Below, one piece after another: positions 54,042-63,878 of a stretch of 64,000 nucleotides of DNA. Where the stretch lies: assembly GCF_039543645.1 (NCBI RefSeq), contig NZ_BAABKD010000011.1:310001-374000 (forward strand). The letters run 5' to 3'. The notes beneath the pieces were generated by a model that searched no databases, was not told the DNA's origin, and saw only the letters and a list, made by a program, of their open reading frames with translations. Numbering within the stretch: the stretch's first letter is position 1; every line of letters begins with the position of its first letter. Source of the DNA: Paenalcaligenes hermetiae (GTDB lineage Bacteria; Pseudomonadota; Gammaproteobacteria; Burkholderiales; Burkholderiaceae_B). Made by a program: the position numbers and the translations under genes.

Positions 54042-55019
54042 ATGTCAAACGCGTCTTTTTTGTCTTCGTATTATGAACAGCTGACACAACGCCCCTACGC
54101 CTATGATTGGTATGCGGTATTACGCCAGCTAGAAAATCACTACCCTTTAAAAAAACCTTTAGGGCGTAACCTGCTCCCAGCGCACGAGCCGATTCGGTTA
54201 GGACAGCACCCGTCCTTGGCTTTTGCGCCAGCTACATTACAACGTGCAACCTACAAAAACCAACAGCTGCATGTACATATAGCTAGTTTTGGCTTGTTTG
54301 GACCAAACGGGGCGTTACCTTTGCATTTAACCGAATACGCCTATCAACGTTTGCACCATCATCATGATGCCACGTTTACGCAGTTCGCCAACCTCTTTCA
54401 CCATCGTTTAATTAGCTTGTTTTATCGAGCTTGGGCAGATAACCAGTGTGCGCTCAGCTTAGACCACCCTACTGAGACTTTTAGCCACTATGTGGCACAA
54501 CTCGCCCGCATTCCCTATCCTCCTCAGGGAAGTCCAGAGCTGATCGCTCCCCACGCTCGACTTTATTTTTCGGGCTTATTGGCTCAGTCTCGACGCAACG
54601 CGGCTGGTCTTGTACAGTTATTACGTGATTTTTTTACGGTGCCTGTTCAGCTACAAAACCATATTCCACAATGGATTTCTTTACCCAAAACTCAGCAATG
54701 GCGCTTAGGCACTGGTGTATTGGGTGAACACCCTTTAGGCAAAAAATACTATGATGCGCAATATAAATTCCGCCTACAACTGGGACCCTTATCCTATGGG
54801 CAATTTCATTATTTTTTGCCCACACAGCGTGGCTATCTACAATTGCGACAATGGGTACAAGACTATATTGGGTTGGAGCTTGCTTGGGAACTGCAATTAA
54901 TTTTGCAACAGCATGAAGTCCAAGGAGTGCGTCTAGGCAAACCGCAGCCTTTGGGGCTGGCCACTTGGCTAGGGCAGCGCCCCAAAGCGCTAGGTCATGC
55001 TAAAGATGTGATTATTTAG
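54042..55019 (+). CDS. tssG: Type VI secretion baseplate subunit TssG
   Basis: A 325-residue TssG, partner of TssF in the baseplate wedge. It opens SFLSSYYEQLTQRPYAYDWYAVLRQLENHYP and has the conserved EPIRLGQHPSLAFAPATL, IASFGLFGPNGALPLHLTEYA, LFHHRLISLFYRAWA and NAAGLVQLLRDFFTVPVQ motifs. It is on the plus strand, divergent from vgrG and about 25 kb from tssF, unlike the usual tssF-tssG pair. Its stop overlaps the nlpD stop by 8 bases, tail to tail. Confidence 0.95.
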   Translation: MSNASFLSSYYEQLTQRPYAYDWYAVLRQLENHYPLKKPLGRNLLPAHEPIRLGQHPSLAFAPATLQRATYKNQQLHVHIASFGLFGPNGALPLHLTEYAYQRLHHHHDATFTQFANLFHHRLISLFYRAWADNQCALSLDHPTETFSHYVAQLARIPYPPQGSPELIAPHARLYFSGLLAQSRRNAAGLVQLLRDFFTVPVQLQNHIPQWISLPKTQQWRLGTGVLGEHPLGKKYYDAQYKFRLQLGPLSYGQFHYFLPTQRGYLQLRQWVQDYIGLELAWELQLILQQHEVQGVRLGKPQPLGLATWLGQRPKALGHAKDVII

Positions 55020-55683
55020 CCGGCAAATGGCGTGTTGCGTCCACGGCCTTACCGTTATAACGCAACTCAAAATACAACTGAGTGGTATTCGTGTCCGTAC
55101 GCCCCATTTGCGCGATGGTTTGCCCTTGTTTTACTGACTGTCCTTCTTTTACAGCAAGCGATTTGTTATGGGCATAGACGCTAATAAAGTTTGCATCATG
55201 GCTAATAATCACCATATTGCCATAACCTCTTAAGCCATTACCTGCATACATGACCTTGCCAGCGGCCGCTGCCTTAATGGGCGTGCCCTCTGCTCCCGTA
55301 ATAAACACCCCTTGAGACTGAGGACCTGTTCCACGACGATGCGAGCCTGGAGCTGGCCAAATCAACTTAATAGACCGTGGAGCCGCCACTGACTGTGCTG
55401 TCGTTGCTTTGGGTGCTTGTACAGTAGATGTACCAGACGCTGCTGGGGGACTCGCACTCCCACCCTGCACTCGCAATAACTGCCCTACTTGAATATGATT
55501 CGGGTTCCGGATGTTATTGTTCCGCATCAACGCATTTACGCTTTGCCCATGCTGTCGCGCAATCTTGGAAAGCGTATCCCCTTTTTGCACTCGATAATAG
55601 CCTTGAGGGGCCTGTTGCTTTTTAGGGCTAGAGCCACATGCCGCTAACACCAACGCCATCATCATTACTGCCAAAAAACGCAT
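55012..55683 (-). CDS. nlpD: NlpD-like lipoprotein with LysM and degenerate LytM domains
   Basis: A 223-residue lipoprotein with lipobox LAAC (Cys near residue 16), a LysM peptidoglycan-binding domain (YRVQKGDTLSKIARQHGQSVN, about 29-73), a Pro/Ala/Thr linker and a C-terminal M23/LytM domain. In the LytM domain the metal-binding His/Asp are replaced (GVFITGAEGTPI, and YFELRYNGK where LHFEIR is usual), so it should act as an amidase activator like NlpD/EnvC rather than an enzyme. It sits downstream of the mechanosensitive-channel gene. Confidence 0.85.
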   Translation of the reverse strand: MRFLAVMMMALVLAACGSSPKKQQAPQGYYRVQKGDTLSKIARQHGQSVNALMRNNNIRNPNHIQVGQLLRVQGGSASPPAASGTSTVQAPKATTAQSVAAPRSIKLIWPAPGSHRRGTGPQSQGVFITGAEGTPIKAAAAGKVMYAGNGLRGYGNMVIISHDANFISVYAHNKSLAVKEGQSVKQGQTIAQMGRTDTNTTQLYFELRYNGKAVDATRHLPAK

Positions 55684-55764
55684 GCTTTACCTTATTTATT
55701 AAACCAACAATCGTCTTAACTAAACCATAAAGCGCCCCATTTGCCAAGCGCTCATCGCACAACC

Positions 55765-58215
55765 TTAACTTGTTTTACCTACAGAAGAAGCATCAGCGGC
55801 TGAAGGTGGCACGGCCGCCACCGCTTCCACCCCTGAAGAGGCTGGGCCAATGACCTCCATTCGCTGGGTATGATGTAAAGCCAAACGAGCTTGAGCAAAT
55901 AACTCCAACACAGCGAAAAAGACCTCACTACGTTGCGCACTCACTAAACGGGGTGAGGGCAAATAAAAAAACAAACTAAATGCAATCCCACCATTTTGCT
56001 CAAAACCATCCACAGTCACAAAAGGCGCGGGGTCCTCTAATACTTGTTCATTGCTTTGTGCCGCACGCAATAAACACGCTCGCACCTGCTGTGCATCCAC
56101 ATTTACTGGCATGACCACGGTGATTTGCCCCCGCCCCAATGGCTCACTCAAGGTCACATTACGCACCACTTTGGTGATGAACTCTGAGTTTGGCACAATT
56201 ACAGTAGAACGATCAAAGCGCTCAATCTCTGTGGCACGCGCATTGATCCGGCGCACATTTCCCTCCACATCCGTGCCTAAGCTTACCCAATCGCCCACTT
56301 TAATTGGCCGCTCTGCTAAAAGCAACAACCCAGAAACAAAGTTTTGCACTACTGCCTGCAACCCAAAACCGATCCCTACTGACAAGGCACTAACAATCCA
56401 AGCCATTCGGTCAAAACCAATCCCGGCTGCAGATAAAGCGACTACTACTGCGGCTACGTAGCCTACATAACTCACCAAACGCGCCGCCGATGAACGCATA
56501 CTAGGATCCAAGCGCGTATAAGGCAAATACTGATTCGCTAACCAAGCCTGTAAGCTGTGTACGGCCAACCCACCAACCACGAGCACAACCATGCCATACA
56601 AAAAGGCGGCTGGTTTTAAGGTGACCTCACCAAAAGTAAAGCCTTGCGACAAAAACGCCAAACGTCGTTGCAACCAAATCACGGGGTCTTCACCAAATGG
56701 CAAAGAAAATAACGTCGCTGCTACAAGCAATAACCCAAGCTTAGCGCCCCCACTAAGTAATAAGACCGCTTGACTACGCCATCGCCATTGCGCTTGATTC
56801 AATTGGCTTTGCGCTGCATCTTGACGGACATTATTTAATACCGCTTGCGCCACATCACTCAGCAAGCAATACAACAAATAGGTCGTTAATACCACCACGC
56901 CCAGCCAAATCACCTCTTGGATGATCAAATTACTTAATGCGGTATAACCAACCAATAAAGCTATTACACTACATAACACCGCTAAGCTTACTAAACGCAA
57001 AGCAACACGGTGCAAGCCCGTTAACCAAACTGAACCTAAATCCAGCCCACCCTCTTTACGATAATAACGTTGCGCGCGCCATACGGCTATGCCAACCACA
57101 GCATTTAACCCTAAAGCTAACAAACCATTGGTTAACATCACTGTGCTTAAGCTTGAACTAATCACATGCGTTAACTGCTGTAAAGTCCATAGCACAATGA
57201 TTAATCCCCCTAAAGTCAGTGGTAACCATTGCAACGCCTGCGCCACTTCATTGGGTAGACTCGGTAAGCGCCATGTGGGCTTATGGGGCGATAATAATGC
57301 TCGACCTAATCCTGCAATAAAAGCGGCCAAAGCCACCACCGCAATAAACTGTCGGACAAATACCAGTAGTTCGGGCGTTAAGCCCTCGGCATACATCAGC
57401 ACCGATAACAAAATCAATAACACACCCGTAGGAATCGCCACATACAAACCAATTAAACCGATGGCAAGCAGACTTCTACGTAAACGCGTAGGCTGGCTTT
57501 TATTGACTAAAAAACGGATGAACCGAAACCAAATGGCGATCCCACCTAAGGCCCACACCAGTGCCCCCACACCAAGCCAGAGCTTATGCTGCCACGCTAC
57601 CGGCGCAAATGCCTCTTTAATTTTTTGCCAACTTTTCTGTACTGCCAAGCGATCATCTGGCAATTTCTCCTGTAACTGCCGCCATAAAGATGGGGCAAAA
57701 GGTGACAGGCCTCGCTGTGACACCACATCTTGGAACTGTTGCCTACGTTGCGCCGCTACTTCTGAAATGGCTTGTTCAGCCTCTACTGCAATCAAGCGCG
57801 CAATCTTAAGCTGTCCACTTAATGTGCTGATCTCTTCATTCAAAGCAGAGCGCTGTTTTTTAACGTCTTGTGTCTCTGTTGCCTCATCCTCTGGCAGGCC
57901 CAACTCCGCTAGACGTGCTTGTGCGGCTTGATGTAAAGGAGTAATGGTCGTATCAATCCCTGCTGCTTTGGTTTGCACTTGATTCAAACGATTACGAAAA
58001 TCCACCAACTGCTGGTCCGTAAATGGTATTTTGCTATCGGCAAGTGCCGCCTGAATTTGTTTTAGCTCCGTGCGTGCTTGGTCTAACTCTTGAGCTATAT
58101 CTCGCACCCCCTCAGATTCCACAGCTTGTGCCGTAGCATAAAAACCGCCCAGTAGCAGCGACAACGCCAAAAACACACGCAGTAATACCGCCGGAAAAAA
58201 GACAAAAGTAGGCAT
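55765..58215 (-). CDS. MscS-family mechanosensitive channel with DUF3772
   Basis: An 816-residue inner-membrane channel. Residues 1-30 are a signal peptide. A periplasmic coiled-coil DUF3772 domain runs to about 200. About nine membrane helices follow, and the C-terminal MscS core has the pore helix GIGFGLQAVVQNFVSGLLLL and VKVGDWV-type beta-domain (IKVGDWVSLGTDVEGNVRRIN, EFITKVVRNVTLSEPLGR). It releases solutes on osmotic downshift, by family analogy to MscK/YbdG-type channels. A long antisense frame at 57089-57931 is a shadow. Confidence 0.88.
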   Translation of the reverse strand: MPTFVFFPAVLLRVFLALSLLLGGFYATAQAVESEGVRDIAQELDQARTELKQIQAALADSKIPFTDQQLVDFRNRLNQVQTKAAGIDTTITPLHQAAQARLAELGLPEDEATETQDVKKQRSALNEEISTLSGQLKIARLIAVEAEQAISEVAAQRRQQFQDVVSQRGLSPFAPSLWRQLQEKLPDDRLAVQKSWQKIKEAFAPVAWQHKLWLGVGALVWALGGIAIWFRFIRFLVNKSQPTRLRRSLLAIGLIGLYVAIPTGVLLILLSVLMYAEGLTPELLVFVRQFIAVVALAAFIAGLGRALLSPHKPTWRLPSLPNEVAQALQWLPLTLGGLIIVLWTLQQLTHVISSSLSTVMLTNGLLALGLNAVVGIAVWRAQRYYRKEGGLDLGSVWLTGLHRVALRLVSLAVLCSVIALLVGYTALSNLIIQEVIWLGVVVLTTYLLYCLLSDVAQAVLNNVRQDAAQSQLNQAQWRWRSQAVLLLSGGAKLGLLLVAATLFSLPFGEDPVIWLQRRLAFLSQGFTFGEVTLKPAAFLYGMVVLVVGGLAVHSLQAWLANQYLPYTRLDPSMRSSAARLVSYVGYVAAVVVALSAAGIGFDRMAWIVSALSVGIGFGLQAVVQNFVSGLLLLAERPIKVGDWVSLGTDVEGNVRRINARATEIERFDRSTVIVPNSEFITKVVRNVTLSEPLGRGQITVVMPVNVDAQQVRACLLRAAQSNEQVLEDPAPFVTVDGFEQNGGIAFSLFFYLPSPRLVSAQRSEVFFAVLELFAQARLALHHTQRMEVIGPASSGVEAVAAVPPSAADASSVGKTS

Positions 58216-58231
58216 AGGATCCCCTATAAAA

Positions 58232-58262
58232 AAACCGCTAGCATCTATAGTAGCGGCTTTTT
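58232..58262 (-). terminator. Bidirectional terminator after selD
   Basis: The stem CCGCTA/TAGCGG is flanked by A-run and T-run. On the minus strand it lies about 25 bases after the selD stop and ahead of the MscS gene. Confidence 0.75.
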
Positions 58263-58287
58263 ATCTTATCTAAACAAACAAGGCGGT

Positions 58288-59343
58288 TTATTTGACCTGA
58301 ACACCCGAGCCTGCTGTAACGTGACCAATCTGACAGGCATAATCAAAGCCCTGCTCATGCAAAAGCGCTAAAACAGATGGCGCCACATCAGGACGACAAG
58401 AAATCAACAAGCCTCCCGAGGTCTGTGGATCTGTCAGCATACCACGCTGTGTAGCCGTCACTGTCTCGGCTAACTGAATATGCTCGCCATAAGCTTGCCA
58501 ATTACGCCCAGATGCCCCTGTAATAAAGCCTTGCGAAGCAAGCTCTGGCACATTCGGTAACCACGGCAATGCCGCAAAATCCAGCTCGATTTTTACTTTT
58601 GAACCGCGAGCAATTTCCCACGCATGCCCCAACAACCCAAACCCAGTGACATCCGTGAGCGCATGAACCCCATCCATTTTAGCTAATAAACTCCCTGGCC
58701 GATTCAACTGCGTTGTGCTTTGGATCATCACAGCATAATCGGCTTGAGATAGCTGCTGCTTTTTAAATGCCGCCGACATCACCCCAATGCCTAAGCCTTT
58801 AGTAAGAATTAACACATCTCCTACTTGAGCCGCTGCATTTTTACGGACATGTGCCGGATGCACCAACCCCATAGCTGCTAGGCCATAAATTGGCTCCACC
58901 GAATCAATGGAATGCCCGCCAGCCACAGGAATCCCCGCAGCCTGACAAACATCTGCCCCACCTTTAAGAATTAAACCAATGTCGGTATGACTCATGGTGT
59001 TAATGGGCATGCCCACAATGGCAAGTGCCATAATCGGTGTCCCCCCCATGGCGTATACATCAGAAAGCGCATTAGTAGCCGCAATCCGCCCAAAATCATA
59101 GGGATCATCGACAATAGGCATAAAAAAATCAGTGGTCGCAATCAGTGCCTGCTCATCATTGAGCTGATACACGGCGGCATCGTCCGAGGTATCTGTACCC
59201 ACCAACAGTTGAGGATAGTTCGACATCGCCGGCATAGCCGCTAATAGCTCAGACAACACACCTGGTGCGATTTTACAACCACAGCCTCCACCATGTGCTA
59301 AAGAGGTAAGACGCACAGCATCAGAAGTTTTTATATCAGACAT
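58288..59343 (-). CDS. selD: Selenide, water dikinase
   Basis: Makes selenophosphate from selenide and ATP, the selenium donor for tRNA-Sec and selenouridine. The 351 residues show the N-terminal catalytic GGGCGCKIAPG (Cys at the position of Sec in some SelDs), the DALS-type ATP site (ATNALSDVYAMGGTP) and TDVTGFGLLGHAWEIA. It is a Cys version, so SelD itself does not need selenium. The ATG at 59343 gives the family start; a 15-codon extension is ignored. It lies just before the tRNA-Sec gene on the same strand. Confidence 0.96.
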   Translation of the reverse strand: MSDIKTSDAVRLTSLAHGGGCGCKIAPGVLSELLAAMPAMSNYPQLLVGTDTSDDAAVYQLNDEQALIATTDFFMPIVDDPYDFGRIAATNALSDVYAMGGTPIMALAIVGMPINTMSHTDIGLILKGGADVCQAAGIPVAGGHSIDSVEPIYGLAAMGLVHPAHVRKNAAAQVGDVLILTKGLGIGVMSAAFKKQQLSQADYAVMIQSTTQLNRPGSLLAKMDGVHALTDVTGFGLLGHAWEIARGSKVKIELDFAALPWLPNVPELASQGFITGASGRNWQAYGEHIQLAETVTATQRGMLTDPQTSGGLLISCRPDVAPSVLALLHEQGFDYACQIGHVTAGSGVQVK

Positions 59344-59405
59344 GAGAATTGGCTCCGAAACTCGAAATAAAGGCAAAACACGTTGCACATGTGGCCAATA
59401 GAAGA

Positions 59406-59501
59406 TGGCGGAAAGCAGCAGGAGTCGAACCTACCTAGGAGTGTCTAACACCCCCAACTGGGTTTGAAGCCCAGCCGCATCACCGGATACGAATGCTTTC
59501 C
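59406..59501 (-). tRNA. selC: tRNA-Sec(TCA)
   Basis: This 96-base tRNA has the long acceptor and variable arms of selenocysteine tRNAs. The anticodon loop reads CTTCAAA with anticodon TCA, the acceptor end is GGAAAGC…GCTTTCC, and CCA is encoded. It lies between selD and selB, so tRNA and machinery are one locus. Confidence 0.96.
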
Positions 59502-59517
59502 GTAAAAGAGAGCCCCA

Positions 59518-61431
59518 TTAAAGATGGGGAAAGACGGTATTATCGGGACGAATCAAATGGCGATCCCGCAAACGACGAGTATAGCCAATTCGCTCAAAAA
59601 ACTCGAGGATTTGAATCGTTCTTTTGCGCCCGAGACCTAAATGATCACGAAACTCTGCCGCTTTAATACCCTTGTCGGCAGCTAAGCGCGCAAAGCGCTG
59701 CGCTAAATCCAAAACATGATCTCGATGATAGTATAAATCACGCACCACCTGAAACAAAACCCCTTGGCGTACCAGCTTACGCCCTAGCGCACGTAAACGC
59801 TCCTCGGGAACCTCAAGCGTTGCTGCCATATCTCTAACCCAAGGGGGATCAAACTGCCCCGCATACGACAACCCAACCAACTGATGCGCAATTGGTTCTT
59901 CTTCTGGGGTAAAGCTCACTGTATGGGCGCTTAAATGATACCAAGGTCCATTTAAAGCCAGACGTTGGCGCTGCACCAGCTCATGTAACGCCGCCAACCA
60001 TAAGGTATCCGACGACTTAGGTGCCACCATACGACGCAATCGTGCGGCTTCGACCCCAGGCTCATCAGGATAACGCTCATGGGCCTCCGCCAATACGGTT
60101 TCAATGCGTGTCAGCAGGTATTCCCAAGCATTATGATGGATCAGCACACGGGCACGTTGACGAGGCGCTTGTGCCCACAAAGCGGCTTCGGGAGCGCGTA
60201 AATCCTTGGTGTCACCACCAATGAGTCGCTCTAAAAAGGCTTGCTCCAAACCATACGGCGCTTGACGTAATAGCGGTGCAAGCCCGTCGCCGGCTAAATA
60301 AGCCTCGACACCATCTAGCCATGCTAAACGCGCTAAGGCACGACGTTTACGATCAGGGGCATTTGGATCTAATACTACACCCCCACCAATCGTTTGTTTG
60401 GCTTGGGCATTACGCACAATAAAGCGGTCACTGGGCATAGCACAAATAGGCGTATCAAACACCAACTGCACCAGAGCCGACTGCCCAGCCTGCACCCGAT
60501 CTTGGCTTAAAGGCACCACATGAGCCACATAATGCGCCGCTCCAAGGTGCACATGGACAGGCGTCCATGTTTTTAAAAGCCCCTCTGCGCTCTTTAATAA
60601 ATGCAAGCGCACATCGATATGCGTCGATGGACTAAAACAGCGCCCATCCGCAATCCAATCACCACGTTGAATTTGCTCTGTAGACAAATTCGCTATATTT
60701 AAGGCACAACGCTGCCCTGCCACAGCCGTGGAGCTAGGCGTGTTTTGGGCATGAATGCCACGTACTCGTACCGGTATATCGGCCGGCATCAATCGTAAAT
60801 CCGCCGCGGTGCTATTTGCATGAATCAACCCACTATACGCAGTCCCCGTTACTACTGTTCCTTGTCCCTCTAGACTAAACACTCGGTCTACGGCCAAACG
60901 AAAAAAGCCTTCTGCAGCCTGACGCTGGAACCACTGAGCCTGTTCATATAAATACTGACGTAAAGGCTCAATACCCTCTTGCGATAGACTATCAACCACA
61001 AATACGGGCGCCTGTGCTAAAAACGTCGGTTGTAATAGTACGCACAGCTGCTGTTTTAAGGCATCTATCTGCTCAGGTTGCGCACGATCTTTTTTGGTAA
61101 TTACCACACAGCCGTGCTGGATACCTAACAAAGATAGAATCGCCACATGCTCTTGTGTCTGCGGCATAATGCCATCGTCTGCTGCTACGATGAGCATAGC
61201 AAAATCAATACCCGTCGCCCCAGACACCATGGTATGCACTAGGTTTTCATGACCGGGCACGTCAACAAAACCTAAAATATCACCATTGGGCAATGGGGTA
61301 TACGCATAACCCAAAGCAATCGTAATGCCGCGCTTTTTTTCGTCTTGCAATCGGTCGGTCTGCACCCCCGTTAATGCGTGAACTAAAGCGGTTTTACCGT
61401 GGTCAATATGTCCTGCTGTACCAACAATCAT
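59518..61431 (-). CDS. selB: Selenocysteine-specific elongation factor SelB
   Basis: Delivers Sec-tRNA to UGA codons marked by a SECIS hairpin. The 637 residues have the GTPase domain IVGTAGHIDHGKTALVHAL (G1), DVPGHE (G3) and ITKKDR (G4), two EF-Tu-type beta domains and C-terminal winged-helix domains that bind SECIS (FRDHLGLGRKRTIQILEFFERIGYT). The start is the ATG in the ATGA overlap with selA; the longer frame to 61557 is inside selA. Confidence 0.96.
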   Translation of the reverse strand: MIVGTAGHIDHGKTALVHALTGVQTDRLQDEKKRGITIALGYAYTPLPNGDILGFVDVPGHENLVHTMVSGATGIDFAMLIVAADDGIMPQTQEHVAILSLLGIQHGCVVITKKDRAQPEQIDALKQQLCVLLQPTFLAQAPVFVVDSLSQEGIEPLRQYLYEQAQWFQRQAAEGFFRLAVDRVFSLEGQGTVVTGTAYSGLIHANSTAADLRLMPADIPVRVRGIHAQNTPSSTAVAGQRCALNIANLSTEQIQRGDWIADGRCFSPSTHIDVRLHLLKSAEGLLKTWTPVHVHLGAAHYVAHVVPLSQDRVQAGQSALVQLVFDTPICAMPSDRFIVRNAQAKQTIGGGVVLDPNAPDRKRRALARLAWLDGVEAYLAGDGLAPLLRQAPYGLEQAFLERLIGGDTKDLRAPEAALWAQAPRQRARVLIHHNAWEYLLTRIETVLAEAHERYPDEPGVEAARLRRMVAPKSSDTLWLAALHELVQRQRLALNGPWYHLSAHTVSFTPEEEPIAHQLVGLSYAGQFDPPWVRDMAATLEVPEERLRALGRKLVRQGVLFQVVRDLYYHRDHVLDLAQRFARLAADKGIKAAEFRDHLGLGRKRTIQILEFFERIGYTRRLRDRHLIRPDNTVFPHL

Positions 61432-62864
61432 GCTAAAGCGGTGCTCCATTGCGCTTGCAGAATAGCTTGTTCTGCCGCGCTTAAACAGCGTAAATCTAAA
61501 AACAAGGTATCGTGCTGAATACGTCCAATAACGGGGCGCTGCTGCCCACGTAACCATTTTTCCACACGCATAATCGGCCCACCAGCTCGCCCCGCCCCCA
61601 CATAGCGCACCACTAAGCCATAACTGGGCAACACATCAATGGGCATGGCACCACTGCCGATTTGACTCAGCATAGGCTCTGCTGCCACCGTATAGTCCGA
61701 GCCTAGTGCTTGCTGCAACAGGGGTTGTAATGCTTTTGCCTGTTCCTGCATCTGTACAGCAGGGCGCGTTAACAGACGTAATGTGGTTAGACGCTGGGCT
61801 AAGTGCTCGGGGCTACGATACAAGGCTAAAACCGGCTCTAAGGCGGCAAGCGTTAATTTACCCACACGCAGCGCTCTTTTCAAGGGGTTTTTCTTGATGC
61901 TTTGAATCAGGTCTTTACGCCCTACAATGAGACCAGCCTGCGGTCCCCCTAATAACTTATCCCCGCTAAAAGTCACCACATCAGCCCCTGCCGCAATGGT
62001 TTCTTTTACTGTGGGCTCTTTAGGGAGCCCCCATTGTGATAAATCCACTAAAGTACCACTACCTAAGTCCACCGTAGTAGGAACCCCATGACGCCGACCG
62101 ATTTGTACCAGCTCGGCCAAGTTCACCTCTTTAGTAAAACCAACCACAGCATAGTTACTGCAATGCACTTTCATAAGCATCGCCGTTTGCTCACAAATAG
62201 CCTGCTCATAATCATGGGCATGGGTGCGGTTAGTGGTGCCGACCTCGATTAACCGAGCGCCAGCACGCTGCATAATATCAGGGATACGGAACGCTCCCCC
62301 GATTTCTACTAATTCTCCACGCGATACCACCACCTCGCGTTCCGCCGCCATTGTGCTTAGCATCAGCAAGACAGCAGCGGCATTATTATTCACCACAGTA
62401 GCGGCCTCAGCGCCAGTTAACTCACAAATCAAAGCTTCTACCAGATCATCTCGATCCCCACGCTTGCCCGTGCGCACATCAAACTCTAAATTGGCAGGGG
62501 TAGTCAACGCCGTCAGTACCGCTTGCACCGCCTCATCGGGCAATAAGGCTCGGCCCAAATTTGTATGTAAAACGGTACCGGTCAAATTGATCATCGGACG
62601 CAACTGAGGTTGCAGGTATTGTTGTAGTTGTTTTTCAAATCGCGCTGCCAATTGCACTACATTGAGCTCACTACGTGCGAGTTTTCCTGCTAAAGCCTGT
62701 GCGCGTAGCTGCTGTAAAAGCTTGCGCAGCTGTTGGGTGATAAGCTGACGACCATGTTGCTGCACCCACAATGCAAATGCGGGCTCACTTAAAAGCCGAT
62801 CCACAGCCGGCAAATCTGCCGGCTGTGCTAACGCCGTCGGATCCAAAGAAGTGGAATCAATCAT
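61428..62864 (-). CDS. selA: L-seryl-tRNA(Sec) selenium transferase
   Basis: PLP enzyme that converts Ser-tRNA-Sec to Sec-tRNA-Sec. The 478 residues include NLTGTVLHTNLGRALLP, VNNNAAAVLLML and the PLP lysine in TFSGDKLLGGPQAGLIVG. It is full length. It starts by ATGA overlap with the fdhE stop and ends by ATGA overlap with selB, showing tight translational coupling of fdhE-selA-selB. Confidence 0.96.
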   Translation of the reverse strand: MIDSTSLDPTALAQPADLPAVDRLLSEPAFALWVQQHGRQLITQQLRKLLQQLRAQALAGKLARSELNVVQLAARFEKQLQQYLQPQLRPMINLTGTVLHTNLGRALLPDEAVQAVLTALTTPANLEFDVRTGKRGDRDDLVEALICELTGAEAATVVNNNAAAVLLMLSTMAAEREVVVSRGELVEIGGAFRIPDIMQRAGARLIEVGTTNRTHAHDYEQAICEQTAMLMKVHCSNYAVVGFTKEVNLAELVQIGRRHGVPTTVDLGSGTLVDLSQWGLPKEPTVKETIAAGADVVTFSGDKLLGGPQAGLIVGRKDLIQSIKKNPLKRALRVGKLTLAALEPVLALYRSPEHLAQRLTTLRLLTRPAVQMQEQAKALQPLLQQALGSDYTVAAEPMLSQIGSGAMPIDVLPSYGLVVRYVGAGRAGGPIMRVEKWLRGQQRPVIGRIQHDTLFLDLRCLSAAEQAILQAQWSTALA

Positions 62865-63799
62865 GAGTCCTTTGCGCTCTGCCATAACAACGGATTATCA
62901 TTGACGCGGAAAAAACCCTCATCGCCCATGAGTACGTCTAGCTCCAAGCTCGCTAAGTCATCTGCCACAGCTTCAACCATTTGATCTTTTTCCTGATAGA
63001 AGATTTTACGGTAGGTATGACATTTTCCGCATGACTCGGCTTTGATCGCCTCCGACGCATCGGCAATAGAATGATACGCAATTTTCTCCGTGTCCTCACA
63101 ATGCGTACAAGTCACCCGTACGATATGCCATTCAGTAGAACACAGGGAACAAGTCGCATAGCGCATGCCCTCTCGCGAGCCTCCAATGCGAACAATGGTA
63201 GATACCGGCAAGCTCCCACAACATGGACAGACACCAAAAGGGGTAATCACTGGTAATTGTGCGGTATCAAAATCCACCGCTAAGCGCGTCCAATACACCT
63301 GCAAGGCCGCCATCACAAAAGGAGCGCGAGCCGCATCAATGCCCTCCTCAAAGCGAGCAAGCATGGCATCTGCCAAGGCTTCCAGCTGCTCTGGCTCCTG
63401 CTCTATCGCTTGCAACAAGTCTTTTAAAACGGTTTGGGCTGCCGCTAATACATCTGGCTGCTGAAGCACCTCTTGCACAATATCTGCCAGGATCTGGCGC
63501 CACTGCGGATCGCGCTGCCAACCCGTGGCTTGTAATGGGGGCATGCCGTGTGTTTGAGCTCGATCTACTTGTTCAGCACTTGCCCCAGGTAAGGCGGTGT
63601 ACTTGGCCAAAGCATTATGCTGGGCATCAGCCACATGCGCCATCAGCAACAAATAGGCTTGAATTGGACTATCTGTTGCCAATTGACGTAAACGGCTCGC
63701 ACGCTCCTGAAAAACAAAACGAGATTCAGCTTGAAAAATACGAGGAATATGGGTGTGATCCAAACTTTCGATCTCACCACGGGGTAGGATGCGTTGCAT
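62861..63799 (-). CDS. fdhE: Formate dehydrogenase accessory protein FdhE
   Basis: Redox-sensitive rubredoxin-like protein needed for assembly or redox maintenance of respiratory formate dehydrogenases. The 312 residues have the four CxxC motifs (CPCCG, CSLC, CTHC, CGKC) in the C-terminal half that bind two iron or zinc ions, and the family end GFFRVNDNPLLW. The ATG at 63799 has TAGGAG 5 bases upstream; a longer frame is ignored. It links the selenium genes to the formate dehydrogenase operon upstream. Confidence 0.95.
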   Translation of the reverse strand: MQRILPRGEIESLDHTHIPRIFQAESRFVFQERASRLRQLATDSPIQAYLLLMAHVADAQHNALAKYTALPGASAEQVDRAQTHGMPPLQATGWQRDPQWRQILADIVQEVLQQPDVLAAAQTVLKDLLQAIEQEPEQLEALADAMLARFEEGIDAARAPFVMAALQVYWTRLAVDFDTAQLPVITPFGVCPCCGSLPVSTIVRIGGSREGMRYATCSLCSTEWHIVRVTCTHCEDTEKIAYHSIADASEAIKAESCGKCHTYRKIFYQEKDQMVEAVADDLASLELDVLMGDEGFFRVNDNPLLWQSAKDS

Positions 63800-63810
63800 C
63801 GAAACTCCTA

Positions 63811-63851
63811 AGAAAAAGACGGCTGCTATCGCTCTGAGAACGACAGCAGCC
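63811..63851 (-). terminator. Hairpin between formate dehydrogenase gamma gene and fdhE
   Basis: On the minus strand the stem GGCTGCTGTCG/CGATAGCAGCC is followed by GTCTTTTTCTTAGG. The T-run abuts the fdhE ribosome-binding site, so read-through would let fdhE be expressed with the upstream fdh operon at a reduced level. Confidence 0.65.
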
Positions 63852-63878
63852 AACGTGGTGTAAAACTAAGAGAAACGC

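Noticed and set aside
57089..57931. A 280-codon plus-strand frame
   Set aside because: It lies wholly antisense to the well-supported MscS-family gene; its Asn/Lys/Thr-rich composition is typical of a shadow frame.
63259..63837. A 192-codon plus-strand frame
   Set aside because: Antisense to fdhE, which has clear CxxC motifs and a strong ribosome-binding site.
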